A stretch of 64,000 bases of DNA from Multifurca ochricompacta (Eukaryota; Basidiomycota; Agaricomycetes; Russulales; Russulaceae): contig WTXG01000143.1 of the NCBI GenBank assembly GCA_022496185.1, positions 27,477-91,476 of the forward strand. The letters are read 5' to 3'. The notes below the pieces were generated by a model, which was not told where the DNA came from, made no database searches, and saw nothing but the letters and a program-made list of their open reading frames with translations. The position numbers and the translations under genes are program-made. This document shows positions 56,148 to 64,000 of the stretch, in pieces (the stretch's first letter is position 1; each line of letters begins with the position of its first letter).

Positions 56148-57588
56148 ATGAAAGACTCTCCCTTTGCTTCACTCGGGAAATCGATCGTCGACAAGCCCCC
56201 ATATATAAGCGGCACATTTCAACTTCCACCTTCCTCGTTCTCTCTCTTCTACAAGTCTAAAAATGATGATGCTCACACGAACGCTACCAAGTCAGAAGCC
56301 ATTTGGACTTCAACCGCAGTTCGGCTAACATAATTGTCCTAGTCATATTGATCTCGCAAATGCTACTTTCGATGAGTTAGAGCAACTCTCACAAGCTTGC
56401 GAACCAGCTACTTTTCGTGAGAATAAGGAATACGTCATGGATGAGAATTACCGAAAGGCTCGCACCATGGACCCAAAAATTTCTCCACCCCGCTAGTGCC
56501 TGAACGCACCGAACTGTCAAGATCGTGCGCGACTACCTTCTCGAAGGAAAAGCCTCAAAGCGTGATATCAAAGTCGGGCTATTCAAGCTTGACGTTTATG
56601 GTACTTTATCTGATACTCATTCGGGGTGGCAGACCACTGAGCCAAGCCACGATCTAGACAAGGGATCGTTCTTCAAACCTCATTATCGGAGTGAAGATAT
56701 GTTTGTATCACTCGTCATTGTCTTCCCAGCTGCACATGAAGGTGGAGCTCTTCACCTCCGAGATGATGGGCAAGAATGGACGTTCGACTCGGGTTTAGAA
56801 CTCGCCGGATTGCATACTCCAACTATTGGTTACATCGCATTCTTCAGCAATATTAAGCACGAGGTCGCGCCGGTCGTATCTGGACATCGGGTCACTTTGA
56901 CGTACAACCTCTATTTCGGTAATAACGACGAGACTACGGACTCGACCTTGCAAGGCCCTTACCGCCACTTGCAACAAATTTGCGCGCGTTCCGGGCGACT
57001 CTTGAGGGTCTTCTAGAGAATCCTGAATTCCTGGCAGACGGCGGAACGCTCGGATTCGGGTTGCGACACATTTATCCGGTTATGCATCACTGTTTCATTG
57101 ATTACGTCTATGACCTACTGAAGGGGAGTGATGCAGTCATCTACAAGGCCTTCAAATCGCTTGGGTTCGAGCCGAAGTTGTACCTGTATTATGAATGGTT
57201 CTCGCCTCAGAGCGACTCCACCGAGGCTTCGGCCATTGACTTTGTGCTCGATTTGGATGGTGAGTGGGAGGAAATAGTTGACATTACAAGTCAGATCTGT
57301 AAAAGGGGTGGAATGGTTGTGTGGCACAAAGAACACGGCTCGAGCGATCGCGAGTGGAGGAATCCGGAGAAGGTGCACTGGGTCACCCCGGTGATGAAAA
57401 TCAACGAGCGGGAGTGTATGTTTCCGACGCGCGATGGGCATGAGATGGATGTGGACTACGTGTACGGGTACATGTGTCTTGTCATTCGAATCGGCAAGGC
57501 GGGCGAAAGGCTGTCATATCCGACAGTTGCGCAGCTAGAGAAAGAGCGGTTGAGAGATCCGAAGACATCGAATTTCTGGAATCGTTAA
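56148..57588 (+). pseudogene. FeOG11: oxygenase copy lacking the HxD aspartate
   Basis: ATG 56148 (MKDSPFASLGKSIVDKPPY); intron GTCAGA..CCTAG near 56,297-56,341; exon 2. Single missing bases lie near 56,478 and 56,515. The second intron ends GATCTAG at about 56,657. The metal motif is HYRSEDMF (His 56,681-56,683). A break at 56,963 (ACCGCC for ACCGGCC) splits exon 3, after which the frame is open to KTSNFWNR at 57588. Pairs with FeOG2. Confidence 0.82.
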
Positions 57589-57974
57589 GTTTAATCTTAC
57601 CCTGAGTATCGGAGATAGCAAGAAAATAATGCAGGTTTTATGATAATGTTTTGTTTATGTATTGGCAACCTGGATGGCTGGCAGCCGTCCAAGGCAAGGT
57701 AACTAATTAAAACGACGTCACCCACCAAGGTCGTATGAGAATAAATTGTCGAGCTGCAGACGATTTACCTACCTATTTAGGTAGCGGATAACTAACGAAT
57801 GTAAGGTGAAAATAGCGTGACAAAAATGAGGGAAAGTGTTGTGCGTGTAGCGTGGAACTGTCTATCCACTTTATATACCACATGTAGGGGAAAATGTATC
57901 AATAATAAACAAGCCCTACATTCTTCTGTAATAACTCCTGTGCTATTCCTTCATGCCTTATGCGTGGTGGAGTT

Positions 57975-59391
57975 TTAATAGTCCTTTGGCCAGTATCTCC
58001 TCAGATTCCCCGGTCGCTCTATCTGGAGCTGCGCAACTGTTGGATAACCCAGCCTTTCGCCCGCCTTGCCGATTCTAGCGATAAGGCACAAGTCCCCGTC
58101 GTTATGCTTCGAAAATGGCTTGTCCTCACACGTTGCATACGAACTTTTCCGACGATTGAATTCCGTAAGGGGCGTAACCCAATGCACCTTCTCCGGGTTC
58201 ATCCCCTCATACTTGACTTTGCTCCGTTCTGGTCTTCGAGTAACAAGACAAGTCCACCACAGCTGAGAAGTTGCTCAATGAGGTCCGGGCCCTGACCGTC
58301 ATCGTGTAATGTGATCACTTTGTCAATGGTCGCAGCTTCGGAATCGGCGCGCTCCACCTCGTAGAACAGGCACAACACAGGCTCAAATCCAAGGGCCTGC
58401 AAACTCTGATATACAGTTGCGTCGATTCCTTTCAACAAGCCGTAGATGTGCTTTAGATCCTCTAAATCTTTGACTCGATAAATGTGTCGCAAACCGAATC
58501 CGAGCGTTCCGCCTTCTGTCAGGAATTCCGGATTCTCTAGAAGACTTCGAGAGTCATCCGGAACGTGCGGTCATTCACTGCAAGTGGTGGGTAAGAGCTG
58601 CCTTCTGAGGTCGAGTCCTTCGCAGTCCCGAAATCGTCGAAATAGAGGTTACGTCAACGTTACCCTGTGACCAGATATAACTGGCGCTACCTCATGTTCA
58701 ATGTCACCGAAGAAAGCGGCATAACCGATGGGCGGGGTGCGTGAGCCTGCGAGCTCCAACGACGAGTCGAACGTCCATGCTTCACCACGATGTCGGGGGT
58801 GAAGAGCACCACCTTCATGTGCAATTGGGAAACCAATGACCAGTGATCTAAACATGTCTTCGCGTCGTGGCGTATCGACATGAGAATTGAAAAACGATCC
58901 CTTGTCTGGCTACATGAATCAATCAATGGTCTACATTCACTCACACGAATTAGAATCAGGTAAACGTACCATAAATGTTGAGCTTGTATAGCTTGAGTTT
59001 GATCTTGTGTTTTAAGACTTCACCTTCGAGAAGATAATCGCGCACGATCTTGACCATTTCAGTGTGCTCTGGAACTAGAGGGGTAGCGAAACATTCGGAG
59101 TCCATATTGCGAGCCTTTCGGTAATTCTCGTCCATGACTTTTTTATTTTTAACAAAGCTAGTTGTTCACAGCCTGGGTGAGTTGCTCCAACTCATGAAAA
59201 GTAGATCGATGTGACTAAGTAAGTATATCACGGAACTGTGTTTGGGAAGTCCAGTGTCCTCTGACTCTGTAGTAGTGTTGTCGTCTCTGGTGACTTTAAA
59301 GAAGAGAAAGAACTGGAATGTCCCGCTATATAAGGGGGCCTGTCGATGACTGATTGCCCGAGTGTGAGCCAGCCAGTCTTTTGCAAGTCAT
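57975..59391 (-). pseudogene. FeOG12: oxygenase copy, inverted partner of FeOG1
   Basis: ATG 59391; exon 1 (LGQSVIDRPPYI); intron with GTCAGA donor near 59,260; exon 2 with VMDENYRKARNMD; then HVDTPRREDMFRSL, with His and Asp present. There are breaks near 58,855-58,960, a base loss at 58,650 inside HRVTLTYN, and one near 58,545 and 58,260. The C-terminus matches FeOG1 (ERLGYPTVAQLQIERPGN). It shows the content FeOG1 lost by internal deletion. Confidence 0.82.
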
Positions 59392-59626
59392 CGCTTAGTA
59401 TAGTAGAGAACGTGACGTGGATATAAGGGAACTCGGCTCTCACAGGAGTCACGTGGGTGCGCGGAAACACGTTATAATACGGCGCATTAATTACAATAAG
59501 TTTTATTATCTCTGAGATCGAGAAATCCTTAGTAGGTGTTCCTAGCGATTTGAATATCTGCCCTTGTTCTCATCATAGCGATTAAGAGCATTGTATTCAG
59601 TTGCACACTTGTAAAGAAGCGATGAC

Positions 59627-60467
59627 TTGCACTCGTCAACGCCCCGCAACAGAGCTCTTGGAGCTGCTCGTCTGAGTCATAAATATAAATACACTTTGTG
59701 CAATATCCATCATATTGCGGAAGGCCTCACTCCATATCGACGTGAACCCGGATTCGCCATCTCAATGTTCTTCTCTCCCATGGCCACCCAGATACCACAA
59801 AGAGTCGACGCAATGCCTACTCGTCGTTGTTCGACGACTATCTCAATCTCAATGACGGAAGAAGAATTCGGTATTCACGGACCCCCTCAACTGTCAGGCG
59901 TGTCGGTGAGAATAGCACCCAACCCAGTGTTTCTTGCCTGGCGTCTGATTAATTTTCAGGAATACCGGCTAAGCTCCGGATCTTTTCTCAATGGGCAGAC
60001 AGTCATCTACGCAAGCTCCAGAGCCACATCGGAACCCTTCTCTCTGAGGGGATATTGGAGACTGTATGGAACTATGATGTGGAGAAGGACAATTAATGGA
60101 CACTCCCCCGAATGAAGATGAAGATGGAGTTGCGCTTTTGAAGTCCTCTAGATGCGGGGAGCAGGAGATCGAGCTCAATCAGGACGTCGATAATCCCATG
60201 GGCACGGGCCATGGAGTATGGACGGGGAAGCGACACCATTGTTTTCTTCCAATTTTCCGAGTCAGCTTGATCTTGATGATTTGGAGCGTGAAGGTCACAG
60301 TGCTGGACAGTTCTCGAAGTTCCATTCCCGTTTTCAAAGCTTGACCAACAGTAACGGAATGCGGCGCACTCGTCTTCTAATAGACGCCGTGCCCTGGCAC
60401 AGAGATATGCGAGATATGGTATTCCCACAAAGGCAGTGGCGAGAGAGACATGAGTTGTATGATGACT
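59627..60467 (+). pseudogene. Gene X', right copy, frame broken
   Basis: Inverted copy of gene X. It shares GLTPYRREPGFAISMFFSP, MATQIPQRVDAMP, EEFGIHGPP and the C-terminal SLTNSNGMRRT stretches. Frame changes after EEFGIHGPPQ, near 60,100 and near 60,215 split it, whereas the left copy is open throughout. Homology to the left copy stops at about 60,417. Confidence 0.6.
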
Positions 60468-60469
60468 GA

Positions 60470-60886
60470 CGTTGGGGGCTGAGTCGTTCCTACCTTCAAT
60501 ATCAGAAATTCTGTCCCACGTATGGGGATTCTTCCTCGAGTAACAACGCACCTCAGTACAAGACTCGGAAGTTGGATGTACTGGAATGTATTGGCGCTTA
60601 ATTATGTTCACCTGGCAGGCACTGTGGGTTCAGGTTCTATGAGCATTTGTCCTTCTGTGAATACGAATGCGGGTTAGGCTAGGGCACAGAAGTCCAAACG
60701 GGAGACAAAGATCTGATCACGGTCGTACATCGCTGCCAATAGTCTTACGTGAGAGGAGGGAAGGGGTTTGGCGAGCGAAAAAGTGCTGGTTGAAATCACT
60801 CCAGTGAAGAAGAAAAAGGTGTCCAGGACAGGATTCATTTGAATACTTCGACCTACAGGGGTGGGGAGCCCACGCTCTCCTTCAAT
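60470..60886. other. Intergenic, cluster boundary
   Basis: Between the end of inverted-repeat homology and the HEM13 stop codon. No gene, LTR or TIR recognised. Confidence 0.45.
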
Positions 60887-62019
60887 TTACACCCAAGCTT
60901 TCGGCTTTCTCAGTACTTCGAGCAACTTCCCTTCCTCGCTCTCTGCTTCTGTGCCGACCTCGCTACGATACTCCCATCGTGCGGTCTCGGGTAGGCTCAT
61001 CAGGATGCTCTCGATACGCGCACCGGGAGTCATAAGGCCAAACTTAGTGCCACGGTCATGCACGAGGTTGAACTCGACGTAGCGCCCACGGCGAAGGAGC
61101 TGCCAACGACGTTGCGCGTCGGTGCTCGGCGTGGGAGCACGGCGCTCCAGTATGGGAAGGTAAGAAGGGAGGAAGGCGTCTCCAGTGGCGCGCACGAACG
61201 CAAAGATAGTGTCGGGCGTCCATGGGCGGTCGGCGAGGGTCGCGTCAGGGAGGCGTTTATGTGGCGCGTCACAAAGGTCGTCAAAGAAGAGCCCGCCGAT
61301 ACCGCGTGCCTCGCCACGGTGCGGGATGAAAAAGTACTCGTCGCACCACGCTTTGAACCCGGCGTGAAGCGCGACTCCGTGCGCATCGCAGGCGGCCTTG
61401 AGGGTCTCGTGGAAATGTGCTGCGTCGACCTCGTAGAGATAGGATGGCGTGAGGTCGGAACCGCCACCGAACCACCACGCGAGAACTTTGGTGTCGTCTG
61501 CGGGATCGGTCACTTCGAAGTAGCGGTAGTTTGCGTGAACGGTTGGTGCGTGTGGGTTACGCGGGTGAATGACGAGTGAGATACCGGCGGCGAAAAAGGG
61601 GAGGGATTCCTGGCTGTCAGGATCATACGGTAGTGATGCGTGGTCTGCGCGCATCTGCTTGACTGCTGCGGGAGGAAGAGAGCCATGGATGACTGAAATA
61701 TTAACCCCGGCTTTTTCAAGGATAGTTGTGGCTGGAGTTGGGGAGAAGGGGACGGAGAAGACAGAAGAGATGCCATAGCCTCCTTCAGGACGTTCCCAGT
61801 GATCGCGGAGGAAAGGAGGTGCGCCTGGGTCGAGTTTTTGAAGAGCAGTGACATAGTATCTTGAAGATTCCTTACATACTCTGCAAATTTGTCACGCATG
61901 GATGTCATGTTATCGGGTGATCGCAGCAAGATATTAGCAGGGTTGTCTGCTGAACGACGATGGGAAACGATGGGAACCGATTCATTGAGAGAGTGGGTGG
62001 GAGAGGCGGACGTAACCAC
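60887..62019 (-). CDS. HEM13: Coproporphyrinogen III oxidase (oxygen-dependent)
   Basis: Converts coproporphyrinogen III to protoporphyrinogen IX by two oxidative decarboxylations in haem synthesis. Family motifs are easily seen: ISLVIHPRNPHAPTVHANYR, WWFGGGSDLTPSYLYEVDA, FKAWCDEYFFIPHRGEARG, IGGLFFDD, LLRRGRYVEFNLVHDRGTKF and IESILMSLPETARWEY. The C-terminus is LEVLRKPKAWV. The N-terminal helix MRDKFAEYVRNLQDTMSLLF is in a different frame, from ATG 62019 (or ATG 61908). The two halves join if one base is added at the A5 run (61835-61839, minus strand), giving LDPGAPPFLRDHWERPEGG. A true frameshift would kill an essential gene, so a base-calling error is the simpler reading. The extra N-terminal 37 residues could be a mitochondrial presequence, as in animals, or leader DNA. 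Divergent from the UBC1-type gene. Confidence 0.93.
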
Positions 62020-62121
62020 GTGGACCGAAGAAGAAGGAAAAGGGAAGCTTAAGCTTGAACCTTGAGTAACCCTTTACCTCAACCTCCACATCAGTTCTTT
62101 AAAGTCTTTCAGCGTTCTATT
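62020..62121. promoter_or_regulatory. Shared divergent promoter, HEM13 / UBC1-type gene
   Basis: Only about 100 bases separate the two start codons (about 210 if the HEM13 start is ATG 61908). The stretch is CT-rich on the + strand. No clear TATA box; two AAGCTT-like repeats near 62,046-62,055. Confidence 0.45.
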
Positions 62122-63028
62122 ATGTCCGACGCACGACTTCGTCGAGTGAACAAGGAGATTGCTGGTGCGCCTGATATTTGGTTTATTGTCCTGAAGACCC
62201 TATCTGATAATGCAACCCCCCCCCTCCCTGTCAAAAGACTGCAAGAATGATCAATCATCAAACATCAATATCGACCTCATCGACAATTCACCCTTTCATC
62301 TTCGTGGCTCATTCGACGGTCCGCAGGACACTCCTTACGACGGCGGTCACTTTGAAGTCGTGCGTTTAATTGATCCCTCCTCCCTTACTCGTGAACGTCC
62401 TCGCTAGCGACACTGACACCTCACCTACTGAAGGACATCGTCATCCCCGATTCATACCCCTTCCAACCCGTCAAGATGAAATTCATCACCAAGGTTTATC
62501 ACCCGAACGTCTCCTCCGCCTCTGGTGCTATCTGCCTTGACATCCTCAAGGATGCTTGGTCGCCCGTACTCACGCTTAAATCGACGCTCATCTCCTTGCA
62601 ATCCCTCCTGTGCAGTCCCGAGCCGAACGATCCACAGGACGCCGAAGTTGCGAAGCACTACATGACCTCGCGCTCAAGCTTTGAGGATACCGCACGCTAC
62701 TGGACCCACGTGTACGCCGGCGGGCCCGCACCGTCCTCGGCTCCGGGGGCCGCAGGGAAGGATATCACCGGTTTGCGCGATGAGGTCGCGATTGCTGGTC
62801 TCGAAAAGGTGCATGTTGACCAGTTCGAGGCTATTGGCTTTGAGCGCAGTAAAGTGGTGGGTGTAGAATCGGCACCTCACCGCCGGCACCGCTCCCCCTT
62901 GCAATGATCCTGGCTTACAAACCGTGCTTTGGCCGCAGATCGACGTGCTGAGGCGACTTAATTACCGTGGCTCGAACGTCTCCAAGATCCCGGATGACAA
63001 GGTTGTTGAAGAGCTGCTCAGGGCATGA
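62122..63028 (+). CDS. UBC1: Ubiquitin-conjugating enzyme E2 with UBA domain (UBC1 type)
   Basis: Four exons: 62122-62164, 62238-62359, 62434-62856 and 62939-63028, all introns GT..AG and in frame. Residues 1-150 form the UBC fold: N-terminal helix MSDARLRRVNKEIADC, GPQDTPYDGGHFEV, PDSYPFQPVKMKF, the VYHPNV motif, and the active-site Cys in GAICLDILKDAWSP. A Gly/Pro/Ala linker follows (AGGPAPSSAPGAAGK), then a C-terminal UBA-like three-helix segment (FEAIGFERSKVIDVLRRLNY). The E2-UBA pairing is specific to the Ubc1/E2-25K class, which extends (typically K48) ubiquitin chains on substrates in cytosol and nucleus. It accepts ubiquitin from E1 as a thioester on the Cys. All key residues are present. 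Confidence 0.92.
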
Positions 63029-64000
63029 TTGCATGAAGGGTTGCTACTTTTTTTTCCAGGTTTGCGGTCCACCCGTGCAGCTTCGATCTGCGTTACTGCG
63101 CGGGGACGTTGTTCTTATTATCTCCGCTGTTGTTGCATTCCCCTTCTGCCAGACCCTCACCATCATCATCTCGCTTTGTATCCTTATTAGCACTGCCGTG
63201 CATACAAGCCCAGTGCTCCATCGGCCATTTCTAACGAGCCAAATCTCGCGCAACCCGCTGGCGCTGTCATAATAAATGTTTTTACTAGAAAAGCCACATC
63301 ATGGTCGTGGTTTTCTTGGCCCAAAAACGCACCACTCCTGAATGATTCAAATAACGGAGATAATTAACAATAAGTGAAGACGCGCTCGCGGGTTATTCGT
63401 CGAATCAAGTCAATTGACGGCGAAAGAATCCAAGAGAAAGCCCCAATCATGAAAGCGACGCCTAACCATCTTCACCTACGTAATGACATTAGACTGATAT
63501 TACGTTGTCAGAAGCAGCATAACAGTAGAGCGCAGGAGAAGTTTAGATTATCTCAAATTTACGATTCGTAGCTGCCTAACCAGGTGGGCCAGGCCACTGG
63601 TTACAATTGACAAAAGTCTTACACAGACGATGCGGATGCGGATGAAACCAACGAAAAGTTTGGGCACGGTGCGGCTTAGGGGTAAAAAAAGGCTACAGGA
63701 TAGGATATAGTTCCCAACGAGGAAGCATAACCAACGAATAATAACTTCGTGGCCTTCGTCGCATTAGCTCACCACGATTATTAGAGGGAAAGCGAGATGC
63801 ACGTATAGTTATGTGAGTATTGAATACAGGTGCCAGTGCCGGGTATTACCTTCCCTTCCCGTCTGTCTCACACGGAGGCAGTTTGCAAGGCCTTTCTCGT
63901 TTTTGTCAGAGACACAATGTCGATCAGCTTCGCCTAACCAGTTTGGCGAAGTGACGCTATACCAGGGGGTAATATTCCGAGTTTTTCTCACAGTGGCCGT
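63029..64000. other. 3' flank, no gene recognised
   Basis: Downstream of the E2 gene only short frames without domains occur. No tRNA, LTR or repeat was recognised up to the window end. Confidence 0.45.

Larger units (their letters stand above)
48719..60417 (-). repeat. Right arm of the oxygenase-cluster inverted repeat
   Basis: Inverted counterpart of 31,083-40,583. The intergenic block 48,719-49,080 matches 40,200-40,583 in reverse, then FeOG8/9, FeOG10, FeOG11, FeOG12 and gene X' follow in mirrored order. Spacers also match in reverse, for example 57,790-57,960 with 33,230-33,380 and 53,960-54,120 with 38,380-38,540. It is longer than the left arm because of FeOG8 and its nested LTRs. Confidence 0.85.

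Noticed and set aside
32250..59345. TATATAAG octamer repeated upstream of most FeOG copies, first read as a TATA box
   Set aside because: It lies inside exon 1 and encodes the conserved peptide K-P-P-Y-I-S-G. Differences between copies fall mostly on third codon positions, so it is coding sequence.
60861..61579. Plus-strand open frames over the HEM13 locus
   Set aside because: Shadows of the strongly supported minus-strand HEM13 coding sequence.

Overview
This is nuclear DNA from a filamentous fungus, almost certainly a basidiomycete (Agaricomycetes-like). Introns are short (about 50-115 nt) with GT..AG ends and CTAAC/CTAAG-like branch sites, host genes are compact, and the middle is packed with LTR retrotransposons and a fungal-type Fe(II)/2-oxoglutarate oxygenase family. 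No tRNA, rRNA or CRISPR array was seen.

Layout. (1) 1-5.8 kb: single-copy host genes: a putative helix-loop-helix regulator, a small unrecognised two-exon gene and a DUF202 membrane protein. (2) 5,833-28,772: one Ty3/gypsy element with identical LTRs, interrupted by two solo LTRs, a Ty1/copia element with an intact 1352-codon polyprotein, a 588-bp hAT-type MITE that itself carries a second copia element, and a second, non-autonomous Ty3-type element inside the right LTR. Every insertion is delimited by a target-site duplication (TSD), and removing them restores a roughly 5.75-kb element whose reading frame is continuous across the insertion points. (3) 31-60.4 kb: an inverted-repeat gene cluster with twelve copies (FeOG1-FeOG12) of a 2-oxoglutarate/Fe(II) oxygenase gene, bounded by two copies of an unrecognised gene X. 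The gene order is mirrored (X-1-2-3-4 against 9-10-11-12-X'), with FeOG5-FeOG7 in the centre and FeOG8 as a transposon-damaged extra copy. (4) 60.9-63.0 kb: divergent housekeeping genes for coproporphyrinogen III oxidase (HEM13) and a UBC1-type ubiquitin-conjugating enzyme with a C-terminal UBA domain.

How it fits together. The flanks are ordinary host genes; the middle is a transposon nest plus an amplified, largely frame-broken oxygenase family. Two non-homologous Ty3 families carry primer-binding sites complementary to their own LTR, which points to Tf1-like self-priming. Both copia elements carry a site complementary to the anticodon region of initiator tRNA-Met. A recurring oddity is frame breaks that each behave like one missing base, including in HEM13 and in elements with identical LTRs. 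This raises a serious possibility of homopolymer-deletion errors in the assembly, so pseudogene calls here should be held loosely.
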